From Spongiactinospora sp. TRM90649 (GTDB taxonomy: Bacteria > Actinomycetota > Actinomycetes > Streptosporangiales > Streptosporangiaceae): a DNA stretch of 64,000 bases. The stretch's first letter is position 1. Every line of letters starts with the position of its first letter. Positions 42,925 through 52,280 of the stretch are shown piece after piece. The stretch lies in the NCBI RefSeq assembly GCF_029382225.1, contig NZ_JARLTC010000007.1:124001-188000 (forward strand), written 5' to 3'. Made by a program: the position numbers and the translations under genes. The notes under the pieces were generated by a model. That model did not search any database, was not told the DNA's origin, and worked only from the letters and a program-made list of their open reading frames with translations.

Positions 42925-43258
42925 ACGCGGCGACGCACCGGTCGATGCCCTCCTCGATGTCCTCCTCGATGTCCTCGTCGGTGTGCGCGGCGGACAACGG
43001 CGCGCGGATCCGCGGGCTGTCCTTGGGCACGATCGGATAGCTGAACGCGATGACGTACACGCCGCGCGCGAGCAGCTCGTCGGCGACGGCGACGGCGGTC
43101 ACCGCGTCAGGGAACAGCACGGGCACGATCGGGTGCTCCCCCGCCAGCAGCGAGAACCCGGCCCGGTCCATGCCGGTCCGGAACCTGGCGGCGTTGCGGT
43201 GGAGCGCCTCTTTGGCCGCGCCGGCCTCCGAGGCGAGCCGCAGCGCGTCGCGGGCCCC
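42869..43258 (-). pseudogene. 2-amino-3-ketobutyrate CoA ligase/8-amino-7-oxononanoate synthase-type aminotransferase, C-terminal fragment
   Basis: Reverse strand: ALRLASEAGAAKEALHRNAA, HPIVPVLFPDAVTAVAVADE, ARGVYVIAFSYPIVPKDSPR and IRAPLSAAHTDEDIEE, the last third of glycine C-acetyltransferase (Kbl). The first two thirds, including the PLP lysine, are absent because lnt sequence starts at about 43259. A 12-base duplication gives a repeated EDIE. Confidence 0.8.
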
Positions 43259-43769
43259 GCACTCTGCTACGGCCTGGCGCTTCTGCTCTTCCGCACTTTG
43301 CTGGCGCGCGGCCGTCCGCTGTCGGCGGCGGTGGCCCTCCCGGCCGTCTTGGTCACCGTCGAGTACGCCATGAACCTCGCCGGACAGCACGGCGCGTGGT
43401 GGAGCTTGGCGTACACGCAGGCCGACTTCCTGCCCGTGCTGCAGACCGCGTCGGTCACCGGGGTGTGGGGCATCACGTTCCTGCTGCTGTTCGTCCCGGC
43501 CTCGGTCGCGGTCCTGCGGCCACGGGTGGCGGTGATCTCGGGCGCGCTGGTCGCGCTCACCCTCGGCCACGGCCTCGTACGGCTGGCGACGCCCACCGAC
43601 ACGGGAGGCCGCAAGATCGCGCTACTCGCGACGGACGACCCCCGGCCTGGTCAGGCAGTACGGCAAGGCCGGCGTCGGCATAACCGTCTACCTGGACAAG
43701 GAAGGCAGGAGAGGGAACGGGAGCGTAACGGGCTCTGTCATGAATTCGATGGGTACGCGTATGGACTAA
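43259..43769 (+). pseudogene. lnt: apolipoprotein N-acyltransferase fragment
   Basis: Forward strand from about 43259: LCYGLALLLFRTLLARGRPL, VEYAMNLAGQHGAWWSLAYT, ADFLPVLQTASVTGVWGITF and GRKIALLATD, i.e. the membrane part of Lnt up to the start of the nitrilase domain. It lacks its start and breaks near 43640. An unrelated-looking end (YGKAGVGITVYLDKEG) follows in another frame until the TAA at 43769. Non-functional. Confidence 0.75.
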
Positions 43770-43887
43770 CCATGACGGATCGCTCGGTTCCTCCAGGACT
43801 TGACTCTCAGCATACTGCCGAGTTGATCTCATAGAGACCGGGAGGGCGACGGCATTGCGCGCCGCCGCCCTCCCTCTTGGCCGTCGA

Positions 43888-45405
43888 TCAGCCCCTGCGC
43901 CACTGCTGGCGGGCGCCGCCGTGGCAGGTCGCCAACTGGAGCCGGCTGGCCGCGCCGCCCGCCGCGGCTTCTACGCACTTGCCGGCGTTGGCGTTGACCA
44001 GGGCGCCCGCCGTGGTGAGCGAGAACCGCTGGGACGGCCCGCCGTCGCAGCGGGACAGCTGGACGGCGGCGCGCTCGGCGGTGGAGCCGCCCGCGACGTC
44101 GAGACACAGGTTGAAGTCGCGGATCGTGCCGTCCCGGTGGAACGTCCAGAGCTGGGCGCCGCCGGGGCCGCACTGCCACAGCCTGGGACGCTCGCCCGGG
44201 GCGGGCTGCGCGGACGGCACGTCAACGCACCGGTTCTTCCATCCGATGATCTGCCCGGTGCGCTTTGTGGTGGTCAGGGTGAGGTTGTACTGGTGAAGGA
44301 TCGGATTGACCGGCTGGAAGAGGGTGAAACCCCCGGAGGTGCAGTCGCCACCGCCACCGGAGAGCACGCCCTGCGCCTCGCTGTCGGAGATGAACGGTCC
44401 GCCGGAGTCGCCGCCCCCCGCGCACGCCGTGGTCCTGGTGAGCCCAGGGACGATGCCGTTCCAGAATCTGACGGTGACGTCCTTGGCCTCGATCACCCCG
44501 CAGCGCCACTGCGTCGTACGGCCGGACCGGCAGACCGACGCCCCGATCGGGGCCTCCTGGGTGCCGGTCACCGGGACATTGCCGCCGCTGTGGTCGTTGA
44601 CCCACGGGCGGGGCGTCCAGGCGTCGTTGGTGCGGACCCACGCGAGGTCGCCGCCCGGATAGGTCGAGCTGACGAAGGTGCCCTGAGGGGAATCGCCGGG
44701 GCCCAGGGTGAGGTAGCCCGGCACGCCACAGTGGCCGGCGGTGATGAAGCCGCCGTCGTCGACCGCGAAGCCCACCGAGCACACGCCGATCCTGCCCTGC
44801 CCTTCGACGCCGATGCCGATCTCGTCGCCGCCTCGGATGTCGCTCAGCGGCCTGGCCGCCCGATCGACGGCGACGCGCACTCCGTCGCCGGCGGACAGGC
44901 CCGCGGCCTGGACGAACCGTTCGCCCGCCGTCAGGTCGGCGGCCGTCACCACCACGGTGTTGCCCGGCACGTCCACGTACCAGGAGTAGACGTCGCTTCC
45001 TGCGGTGTTCGCGGCCCGGTCCAGCGCGGCCTTGACGGCGGCGAGCCGCTCTTCGCCGCGTTGGACGGTCACAGGGGTGGCGCCCGCGTCGCGGACCGCC
45101 GTGGCGTCATCGGCGTTGAGCACGCCGACGCTCAGGCGCTCCCGCCCAGCGTCGTACCAGGTGCCGCCGATGCGGTTTCCGAGGCTTTTGCGGACCCGCG
45201 CCTCCACGGTGCCGGCGGCGGCCTCGTGGGCCTGGCGGACGCGGGCCTGCTCGGGGCTGAGCCGCAGGTCGCGCTGCAGGGCCTGCACCATGTTCGGGCC
45301 GTCGGCGGGAGGGGTGGGGGTCGGGGTCGCGGCTTGGGCGGGAATGGACGGGACGGCCAGCGCGGCGATCAATGCCGCCGCACCGGTCAATGCGGTGAGT
45401 CGCAC
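43888..45405 (-). CDS. secreted streptogrisin-like S1E serine protease with ricin-type lectin domain
   Basis: 505 residues. Signal peptide 1 to about 25 (ALIAALAVPSIPAQA), prodomain (about 35-200, alpha-lytic-protease type), then the trypsin-fold protease with TAGHC (His), GGDLAWVR (Asp) and GGGDSGGPFIS (Ser). A C-terminal ricin B-type beta-trefoil follows from about 385, with repeated QLW/QRF-like blocks and paired cysteines. Extracellular; self-processing is expected and the lectin probably targets a polysaccharide. No downstream partner. Confidence 0.94.
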   Translation of the reverse strand: MRLTALTGAAALIAALAVPSIPAQAATPTPTPPADGPNMVQALQRDLRLSPEQARVRQAHEAAAGTVEARVRKSLGNRIGGTWYDAGRERLSVGVLNADDATAVRDAGATPVTVQRGEERLAAVKAALDRAANTAGSDVYSWYVDVPGNTVVVTAADLTAGERFVQAAGLSAGDGVRVAVDRAARPLSDIRGGDEIGIGVEGQGRIGVCSVGFAVDDGGFITAGHCGVPGYLTLGPGDSPQGTFVSSTYPGGDLAWVRTNDAWTPRPWVNDHSGGNVPVTGTQEAPIGASVCRSGRTTQWRCGVIEAKDVTVRFWNGIVPGLTRTTACAGGGDSGGPFISDSEAQGVLSGGGGDCTSGGFTLFQPVNPILHQYNLTLTTTKRTGQIIGWKNRCVDVPSAQPAPGERPRLWQCGPGGAQLWTFHRDGTIRDFNLCLDVAGGSTAERAAVQLSRCDGGPSQRFSLTTAGALVNANAGKCVEAAAGGAASRLQLATCHGGARQQWRRG

Positions 45406-45622
45406 GGTTGTCCTTTGCGGGGGGTGAGGATGGAGAAGTCGCGCCGGGAATCACCCCGGCGCCGCCTCAGCCGATCGCCATCCGGCGCTTCCGGCCAACG
45501 CCGCGTGGGAAGGCTGAATGGCTCTCCTCCCGTCGGTCGCGCACATTGTCCGTGACCCCGATATCCACATGACAGCCCGTTTCCTGACCAATTTCCAGGT
45601 TTCCTGGTGAATCCGGCGCGCG

Positions 45623-46174
45623 TCAGGAAGGGCGACGGGCGTAGTAGCGGCGGGATTTATCGCGGGTGCCGCAGGTGGTCATGCTGCACCAGCGGCGGCG
45701 GCGGTTCTTGCTGGTGTCGAGGAAGAGCCAGCAGCAGGAGTCGCATTCGCCGAGGCGGTCCAGGGGGCCGTGGATGAGGAGTTCGACGGCCGAGGCCGCG
45801 ACCTCCCAGAGCAGGGTGCGCGCCGTACGCGGGGGCGGCCAGGAGTAGCGGAAACCACCGTCGGCCTCCTCCAGGCGTCCTTGGGCGAGGCCGTGGGCGT
45901 GGGTGGTGGCGATGACGTCGAGCTCCGGCCGTGGTGGGGGTTCGCCGACGGCGAGCGCGCGGAAGACCCGGTAGATCGCCTCGCGCAGGGTGCGGGCCTC
46001 GGGCAGTGCGGCGGCGACGCCTTCGGGGTCGCCGATGGGGTGTCCGGTCGCGGCGGCCCAGGTCACCGCCTCGTCGGGGGTTCGCAGCCAGTCTCGATCG
46101 GCCACCGGACGGTCGTTCACCGTGTTGGCGAAGTCCAGGCACAGCGCGTTTCCGACGAGCTCGATGGCAGTCAC
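45623..46174 (-). CDS. CGNR zinc-finger/ABATE domain regulator
   Basis: 183 residues. N-terminal ABATE-like domain (LVGNALCLDFANTVNDRP) and a C-terminal zinc finger with CDSCCWLFLDTSKNRRRRWC and CSMTTCGTRDKSRRY. The family motif CGNR appears here as CGTR. Putative stress-related transcriptional regulator. Divergent from the MFS transporter (95 bases), so it may regulate it. Confidence 0.9.
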   Translation of the reverse strand: MTAIELVGNALCLDFANTVNDRPVADRDWLRTPDEAVTWAAATGHPIGDPEGVAAALPEARTLREAIYRVFRALAVGEPPPRPELDVIATTHAHGLAQGRLEEADGGFRYSWPPPRTARTLLWEVAASAVELLIHGPLDRLGECDSCCWLFLDTSKNRRRRWCSMTTCGTRDKSRRYYARRPS

Positions 46175-46269
46175 GCCTCCAGTGTCTCACCGTTCAAATA
46201 CGGTTGACAGGTCAGATGGGCACGCGTCACGCTATGACCGGTCAAAGGCCTTTGAAAGGTGAGAAGCGG

Positions 46270-47508
46270 ATGCGTCTCCTCCCCGTGTCGCTGGGCCGGT
46301 CGTTCAACGCGCTGTGGTTCGGCACCGGGGCCGCCAACCTCGGCGACGGCCTGACGCTGTTCGTCCTGCCGTTGCTCGCCCTCGCCGCCGACGCCTCGCC
46401 CGGCGGGGTCGCCGCCGTGACGGCCGCGCTCTCCCTGGCCTGGCCGCTCTTCGGCCTGCACGCGGGCTGGATCGTCGATCGCGTCGATCGCCGGACGCTG
46501 CTGAGCGGGGTGAACCTGGTCCGCGTGCTGGCCCTGACCGGTCTGTCCGCCGCCTACCTCACCGACGTCCTGTCGCTGCCGATGATCCTCGTCGTGGCGG
46601 TGCTGCTCGGGACGGCGGAGGCGCTGGTCGACACCGCGCTGACCTCGACCATCCCCCTGGTCGTCGAACCGGCGGGCCGCAACCGCGCCAACGCGCGCGT
46701 GGAGGCGACCATCAACGTCACCAACCAATTGGCGGGCCCGCCGCTCGCGGGTCTCCTCGCGGGCGTCAGCCTCGCCCTGGCCACGGGGGCGAGCGCGACC
46801 CTCTACGCGCTGGCCGTCGCCGGGATCGCCCTGATGACCCTGCGCCGCGAGCCCGCCGGCACCCCTGTGGTAAGCAGCGGGGTGGTCGCGGGCTTCCGTC
46901 ACCTGTGGCGGCAGCCGGTGGTGCGGACGCTGACCCTCTTCACCGCGGTCATGAACGTCCCGTGGGCCATCGCGGAGTCGCTGCTCGTCGTGTACGCGGT
47001 CCGCCCCGGCGCGCTCGGCCTCACCGTGGCCCAGTACGGCCTGCTGCTCACGGCGATGGCCGTGGGCGGACTCCTGGCGTCGGCGGTCGTCGAGCCGTTA
47101 CGCCGCCGGTTCGGAGTGACCAGGCTGCTGATCGCCGACGCCGCCGGAACCGTCCTGCTGGTGGCCCCGGTGGCGTTCGGCGGACCGGTATGGACGGTGG
47201 CCGCCGGCGCGGTGATCGCGGGCGCCGGGTCGAGCGTCTGGCGGGTCCTGGTGGCCACGATCCGGCAGAACCTGTCGCCCCCGGAAATGCTGGGCCGCGT
47301 CTACGCCGCCTCCCGCGTGCTGAGCTGGGGCGTCATCCCGATCAGCGCGGCCCTGGCCGGAGTCGTGGCCGAACTGTGGGGCATCCGGACGGCCTTCGCC
47401 CTCGCCACGGCCCTCGCCGTCGCCGTATTTGTCGTCTTCGTCCCTTACGCTCTGCGCACCGACCTGTCGGCGGCCATCGAGCCGAAGGAAGAGGCGCCGT
47501 GTACCTGA
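46270..47508 (+). CDS. MFS transporter
   Basis: 412 residues, twelve hydrophobic segments. It has LFGLHAGWIVDRVDRRTLL (the motif A region, GWIVDRVDRR) and a central loop with PAGRNRANARVEATINVTNQ, typical of the major-facilitator drug exporter branch (enterobactin exporter EntS-like). Ribosome site AAAGGTGAGAAG. An upstream in-frame ATG exists, but this start gives a normal N-terminus. Likely drug or siderophore efflux under the divergent CGNR regulator. Confidence 0.9.
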   Translation: MRLLPVSLGRSFNALWFGTGAANLGDGLTLFVLPLLALAADASPGGVAAVTAALSLAWPLFGLHAGWIVDRVDRRTLLSGVNLVRVLALTGLSAAYLTDVLSLPMILVVAVLLGTAEALVDTALTSTIPLVVEPAGRNRANARVEATINVTNQLAGPPLAGLLAGVSLALATGASATLYALAVAGIALMTLRREPAGTPVVSSGVVAGFRHLWRQPVVRTLTLFTAVMNVPWAIAESLLVVYAVRPGALGLTVAQYGLLLTAMAVGGLLASAVVEPLRRRFGVTRLLIADAAGTVLLVAPVAFGGPVWTVAAGAVIAGAGSSVWRVLVATIRQNLSPPEMLGRVYAASRVLSWGVIPISAALAGVVAELWGIRTAFALATALAVAVFVVFVPYALRTDLSAAIEPKEEAPCT

Positions 47509-47577
47509 TCTATCGATCGTGGGACCAGGGTCACGTACGCCGTACTTCCTCCGCACTCTCGGCGAGATCCACCGGCC

Positions 47578-48834
47578 TCACTGGAAGGCGGCGTGCGGGG
47601 CGGTGCCGGTCTTGGCGACGCGGATCGGGCCCGAGGAACTCGGGCGGATGTCGATGTCGAAGATGGCGGTCGGCAGGTAGACGGTGGCGCAGGCGTTGGG
47701 GATGTCCACGACTCCGGACAGGCGGCCTTCGATCGGGGCGGCGCCGAGCAGCAGGTACGCCTGCTCGGGGGTGTAGCCGAACGTCGTCAGGTAGTCGATG
47801 GCGTGCAGGCAGGCGCGCTGGTAGGACAGGTGCGAGTCGAGGTAGCGCTGCTCGCCGGACAGGGTGACGGACGTGCCGGAGAACGCGAGCCATTCGCTGT
47901 ACTGCGGGGCGGTGCGGCCCGGCATGAAGATGGTGTTCTCTCCCACGTTGTAGGTCTGCATGCCGTTCTTGATGAGATCGACGTGCAGGTCGATGAAGCC
48001 GCCCATCTCGATGGCGCCGCAGAAGGTGATCTCGCCGTCACCCTGGGAGAAGTGCAGGTCGCCGACCGACAGGTTCGCGCCGGGCACGAACACCGGGTAG
48101 AAGATCCGGGAGCCCTGGGTGAGGTTCTTGATGTCCTGGTTGCCGCCGTTCTCCCGGGGCGGTGCGGTGCGGGCCGCCTCGCCGGCCACCCGATCGAAGT
48201 CCGACGACGGCACCGAGCCGAGGATGGCGTCCTGGGGCTCGGGCGGCAGGGCCAGGGGCGGTACCCGGTTCGGGGCGGTGGCGATCAGCGCCGCCTCACG
48301 GGCGTTCCACTTGGCCAGCAGTTCGGCGGACGGCGCGGTGCCCATCAGGCCGGGGTGGACGATGCCGACGAAGGACACTCCGGGAATATGGCGCGATGTA
48401 GCGGTCTGGCCGGAGAAGTCCCAGATGGCTTTGTACGCGTCGGGGAACTGCTCCGTGAGGAAGCCGCCGCCGTTCTTCAGGGGGAAGATCCCGGTGTAGC
48501 CCCAGCCCTGACCGGCCAGCGGGCCGCTGTCCTCCTGGGGGATGGGCCCGAGGTCGAGGATGTCCACGATCAGCAGGTCGCCCGGTTCGGCGCCTTCGAC
48601 GGCGAACGGGCCGCTGAGCGCGTGCACCGTCTTCAACGGGGCGTCGCGGACGTCTTCGGCGGAGTCGTCGTTGTGGATCGCGCCGTCGAACCACTCCCGG
48701 CAGTGGACCCGGAAGCTGTCGCCCGGCCGTACCTGCGCCACCGGCGGGATCTCCGGATGCCAGCGGTTGTGGCCGATCTTGACCTGGTCGGTGAACTTCT
48801 TGGTCGAGTCGAGTGGGAAGATCAGCTCCGGCAC
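47578..48834 (-). CDS. fmdA: acetamidase/formamidase family protein
   Basis: 418 residues from a GTG with AAAGGA. FmdA_AmdA features: HNRWHPEIPPVAQVRPGDSF, GPFAVEGAEPGDLLIVDILD, HPGLMGTAPS, GDLHFSQGDGEITFCGAIEM and YLLLGAAPIEGRLSGVVDIP. It hydrolyses formamide (or acetamide) to formate and ammonia; length and motifs agree with formamidase. No amide transporter is adjacent. Confidence 0.93.
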   Translation of the reverse strand: MPELIFPLDSTKKFTDQVKIGHNRWHPEIPPVAQVRPGDSFRVHCREWFDGAIHNDDSAEDVRDAPLKTVHALSGPFAVEGAEPGDLLIVDILDLGPIPQEDSGPLAGQGWGYTGIFPLKNGGGFLTEQFPDAYKAIWDFSGQTATSRHIPGVSFVGIVHPGLMGTAPSAELLAKWNAREAALIATAPNRVPPLALPPEPQDAILGSVPSSDFDRVAGEAARTAPPRENGGNQDIKNLTQGSRIFYPVFVPGANLSVGDLHFSQGDGEITFCGAIEMGGFIDLHVDLIKNGMQTYNVGENTIFMPGRTAPQYSEWLAFSGTSVTLSGEQRYLDSHLSYQRACLHAIDYLTTFGYTPEQAYLLLGAAPIEGRLSGVVDIPNACATVYLPTAIFDIDIRPSSSGPIRVAKTGTAPHAAFQ

Positions 48835-49083
48835 GGCTGGGTCCTTTCGGTATCGCGACTGGCAGGCGTCGCGAGACACCTCCAAATTAGATATATCCGC
48901 AGTTCAGCGGGTTAATGGAAAGTGTCCGTCCCACTTCGCTCAACTCGCGGACCCGGCACGGTAGATCGCGCGATCATTCGACCATGACGTGGGACGCCTT
49001 CAGCGGCAGCGATCTCGGCATGGCCGACGACCGCCTCAGGCGTGAGCTTCCCCCGCCCGGTCCGGAGGTCGCCTGAACCCGCG

Positions 49084-49644
49084 TCAGTCCGGCTCCGACA
49101 GGCGTGCGCGGGCCGCCTCCCACGGCTGCGGTTCGCGCGCCTCCTCGTACCCTTCGGCGACGTCGCCCTCGTACCAGCCGGTCTCCGAGAGCCAGATCTC
49201 CAGCCAGGCGACGAGGCTCTCCGCGTCCACGTACCACGCGTCGTGCCAGTCGGCGCCGACGCCGTTCGGCTCGAAGAGCAGCACCGCGCCGCCGGGGTCG
49301 CGGCAGTCCACCGCCGCGTACATGCCGCAGCCCCAGTCCAGGATCGGCAGGACCGCAGCGGGCCAGGACGTCTCGCCCGGCTTGCGCGTCGCGCGGACCT
49401 CGCGGTACTCGCCGACGGCGGTGCGTCCCTCGCCGGTGAGCGGCAGCAGCCGGTAGGCAGGGCCGAAACCGCCGTTGGCGACCTCGCGGTAGAGCCGGGT
49501 CAGCAGCGGGGGAAGCCGGAAGCCGAGGACTTGCTCCGCGCTTTCGATCTGCTCGGCCGTCGCGGCGGGTGGCAGCTCGTCCTCGTCTGAGGTCTCGGCC
49601 GCTTTCGCGGAGACCTGTCGTAAAAGTACGTCGATGTCGGCCAT
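49084..49644 (-). CDS. SMI1/KNR4 family protein
   Basis: 186 residues with the SUKH-type core: ATAEQIESAEQVLGFRLPPL, YREVANGGFGPAYRLLPLTG and WPAAVLPILDWGCGMYAAVD, ending WLEIWLSE. In bacteria SUKH proteins are often immunity partners of toxins. No toxin gene is adjacent, so this may be an orphan or housekeeping member. 27 bases separate it from the WYL gene upstream on the same strand, so they may form an operon. Confidence 0.9.
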   Translation of the reverse strand: MADIDVLLRQVSAKAAETSDEDELPPAATAEQIESAEQVLGFRLPPLLTRLYREVANGGFGPAYRLLPLTGEGRTAVGEYREVRATRKPGETSWPAAVLPILDWGCGMYAAVDCRDPGGAVLLFEPNGVGADWHDAWYVDAESLVAWLEIWLSETGWYEGDVAEGYEEAREPQPWEAARARLSEPD

Positions 49645-49671
49645 GGGGTGATCCTGCCACCCGCGCGGGCC

Positions 49672-50631
49672 TCAGGTGGTGGACCGCGCGTATCGCCCGG
49701 CGAGCGCGCGCAGGTGCGCGAGGAGTTCGGGCGGCCCGGCGACGTGGAAGTCCGCGCCGAGCAGGCCGAGATAGACACCGAGGGTCTCCACCGTGTCCGC
49801 GCCGGTGTGCAGGACGCAGGAGTTCTCGTCGACGCGCTCGACCGTGCCGACCGCCGGGTTGATCCGCTCCGCGACGACCTCGGCGGGAGCCTGTACGGTG
49901 ACCCGCGCCCGGTAGCGCCAGGCGGCGGCGGACGCGCGGCGCGAGACGTACGCGGCCACGTCGTCGTCCGGCAGCTCGCGCGGCGTGAAGCGGGGCCCGG
50001 TCGGGGTGCGGGGCCGCAGCCGGTCCACCCGGAAGGTGCGCCAGTCGGCCCGCTCGATGTCCCACGCCAGCAGGTACCAGCGGCGGCCCCAGTTGACCAG
50101 CCGGTACGGCTCGACCTCGCGCACCGTGTCCGCGCCCGAATGGGCCTGGTAGTCGAACCGGAGCCGTTCGCGGTCGCGGCAGGCCGCGGCCAGCACGGTC
50201 AGGATCGCCGGATCGACGCCGGGACCGGCGTCGTCGCGCGGGACCGGCACGGTGTAGGTCTGCAGGGTGTTCACCCGGCGGCGGAGCCGGGACGGCAGCA
50301 CCTGCTCCAGCTTGGCCAGCGCCCGCAGGGACGCCTCCTCGATGCCGGCGATCGCGCCGCCGCTCGCCGTCCGCAGGCCGACCGTGACGGCGACCGCCTC
50401 CTCGTCGTCGAGCAGCAGCGGCGGCAGGGCCGCGCCCGCGCCGAGCCGGTACCCGCCGACGGCCCCGCGCGTGGCCAGTACCGGGTAGCCGAGGGTGCGC
50501 AGCCGCTCGACGTCGGTGCGGACGGTCCGCCCGCTCACCCCGAGCCGGTCGGCGAGTTCGCCGCCGGTCCAGTCGCGCTGGGTTTGCAGGAGGGAGAGCA
50601 GTCGCAGCAGGCGGGCCGAGGTTTCCAGCAT
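49672..50631 (-). CDS. HTH-WYL transcriptional regulator (YafY type)
   Basis: 319 residues. The N-terminal HTH (WTGGELADRLGVSGRTVRTD) and the WYL domain with YRLVNWGRRWYLLAWDIERA (W-Y-L) and a C-terminal WCX extension. WYL regulators bind nucleic-acid-type ligands or act on DNA-repair and metabolic genes. Divergent from the epoxide hydrolase, 62 bases apart, and a likely regulator of it. Confidence 0.92.
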   Translation of the reverse strand: MLETSARLLRLLSLLQTQRDWTGGELADRLGVSGRTVRTDVERLRTLGYPVLATRGAVGGYRLGAGAALPPLLLDDEEAVAVTVGLRTASGGAIAGIEEASLRALAKLEQVLPSRLRRRVNTLQTYTVPVPRDDAGPGVDPAILTVLAAACRDRERLRFDYQAHSGADTVREVEPYRLVNWGRRWYLLAWDIERADWRTFRVDRLRPRTPTGPRFTPRELPDDDVAAYVSRRASAAAWRYRARVTVQAPAEVVAERINPAVGTVERVDENSCVLHTGADTVETLGVYLGLLGADFHVAGPPELLAHLRALAGRYARSTT

Positions 50632-50693
50632 TCCTCAAGTCTGGCAGCCATTTAGGAGCAAACTCGTCCTAATGGGCTGACAGAGTCGATGAC

Positions 50694-51809
50694 ATGACCG
50701 AGATTCGCGAATTCCGCATCGACATCCCGCAGGCCGACCTGGACGAGCTGGCCGGACGCCTGGCCCGGGTCCGCTGGGCCGACGAACTGCCGGACGCCGG
50801 GAACGACTACGGCGTGTCGCTTGAATACCTGCGCGGCCTGGTCCAGCGGTGGCGCGACGGATACGACTGGCGCGCGTGGGAGGCCAAGCTCAACGAGTAC
50901 CCGCAGTTCACCACGGTCATCGACGGCCAGAACGTGCACTTCATGCACATCCGCTCACCCGAGCCGGACGCCACTCCGCTGCTGCTCACCCACGGCTGGC
51001 CGACCACGATCGTCGAATACCTGGACGTGATCGGCCCGCTCACCGACCCGAGGGCGCACGGCGGCGACCCGGCCGACGCGTTCCACCTGGTCATCCCCTC
51101 GATTCCCGGCTTCGGCTTCTCCGGCCACACCACCGAGCGCGGCTGGAACAGGTACCGGATCGCCAGGGCGTGGGCCGAGCTGATGCGCCGCCTCGGCTAC
51201 GAGCGGTACGGCGCGCACGGCAACGACGGCGGCTCGCTGATCTCGCCGGAGGTGGGCCGCCACGACCCCGAGCACGTCATCGGGGTGCACGTCACCCAGG
51301 TCTTCTCCTTCCCGTCCGGCGACCCCGCCGAGCTGGAGAACCTGTCCGACGAGGACCGCAAGAAGGTCGAGTTCCTCGCCTGGTGGCTGGAGAACGGCGG
51401 GGCCTATGACCGGTTGCAGTCCACCGCGCCGCAGACCCTGGCCCACGCGCTGGCCGACTCGCCGGTGGGGCAACTGGGGTGGAACGCGCAACTGCTCGGC
51501 CCGACCCTCGACCCAGACTACGTGCTCACCAACACGATGATCTACTGGCTGACCAACACGGCCGCGTCGGCCGCCCGCCTGTACTACGAGGACTTCCACG
51601 CGAAGGACAAGCCGGCGGAGCCCACCACCGTGCCGCTCGGGCTGGCCAACTTCGCGTGGGACTTCCAGTCGATCCGGCCGTTCGCCGACCGCGACCATCG
51701 CAACATCGTGTCGTGGAACGTCTACGACTCGGGGAGCCACTTCGCCGCGCACGACGCCCCCGGCCTGCTGATCGACGACATCCGCGGCTTCTTCCGGCTG
51801 GTGCGCTGA
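50694..51809 (+). CDS. epoxide hydrolase (EHN-domain alpha/beta hydrolase)
   Basis: 371 residues. N-terminal EHN region ([20 protein letters not shown]) followed by the alpha/beta fold with oxyanion [17 protein letters not shown], nucleophile motif [12 protein letters not shown] (Asp nucleophile where typical for epoxide hydrolases) and a C-terminal His in [10 protein letters not shown]. Cytoplasmic, microsomal-type EPHX1 relatives; substrate unknown. Neighbour WYL gene on the other strand. Confidence 0.92.
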   Translation: MTEIREFRIDIPQADLDELAGRLARVRWADELPDAGNDYGVSLEYLRGLVQRWRDGYDWRAWEAKLNEYPQFTTVIDGQNVHFMHIRSPEPDATPLLLTHGWPTTIVEYLDVIGPLTDPRAHGGDPADAFHLVIPSIPGFGFSGHTTERGWNRYRIARAWAELMRRLGYERYGAHGNDGGSLISPEVGRHDPEHVIGVHVTQVFSFPSGDPAELENLSDEDRKKVEFLAWWLENGGAYDRLQSTAPQTLAHALADSPVGQLGWNAQLLGPTLDPDYVLTNTMIYWLTNTAASAARLYYEDFHAKDKPAEPTTVPLGLANFAWDFQSIRPFADRDHRNIVSWNVYDSGSHFAAHDAPGLLIDDIRGFFRLVR

Positions 51810-51820
51810 GCGCTCAGCGC
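51803..51820. terminator. perfect 18-bp palindrome over convergent ends
   Basis: GCGCTGAGCGCTCAGCGC covers the stop codons of the epoxide hydrolase and of the AraC relic on the other strand. It may act as a two-way transcription end. Confidence 0.65.
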
Positions 51821-52249
51821 CGCTGCTCCGCCGCCACCAGGCGGCGCAGCACGACCGGCGTGTGCCCCAGGTGCTCGCGGACCGTGCGGGTCAGGTGCGC
51901 GAGACCGACGCGCGTCCACGTCCACCGTCGCCCGGCCGTGGAGCCCGTCCCAGAGCCGGGGCGTGACCTGCACTGACGTGCAGACGTCACCCCCGGCGGG
52001 GTGTGCGAACCGTTCCTCCTCGCCGGGGGCGCTCAGGTAGGCGGTCGTCGGATCCAGATCGGCGCTGCCGCCGTCGGCCCACCGCCGGAACCGGCCGCGC
52101 CGCACGAGCACCAGCCGATGACCGTCGCGCGCCTCCGTCGCCGACCATCCGGTGTGGTCCAGCCCGGCGAAGACCAGTGGACCGTCCTGGCCGACCCGGA
52201 AGGTCACCTGTTCTGCATCAATTCGGGCTGACCCGAACCCGGTCGCCAT
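51814..52249 (-). pseudogene. AraC family regulator relic (cupin part joined to HTH end)
   Basis: Reverse strand. MATGFGSARIDAEQVTFRVG starts an AraC sensor domain through GDVCTSVQVTPRLWDGLHGR. It then jumps, with a frame change, to GLAHLTRTVREHLGHTPVVL and ends RRLVAAEQRR, the tail of the HTH. The stretch between sensor and second recognition helix (about 100 residues) is lost. Non-functional. Confidence 0.75.
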
Positions 52250-52280
52250 GGGGCGGGATCGTGGTGGGTAATGGCAAAAT

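Noticed and set aside
46314..47867. Forward frame of 517 codons over the MFS gene
   Set aside because: Composition (Arg/Gly) is that of a frame shadow; the MFS frame has clear spans and motifs.
48984..49076. 30-codon forward frame MTWDAFSGSD...
   Set aside because: Start resembles some actinobacterial N-termini but no ribosome site or confirmed family; possibly another deleted gene, too weak to list.
48974..50638. Reverse 554-codon frame over the SMI1 and WYL genes
   Set aside because: Alternative frame of two real genes; no recognisable domain.
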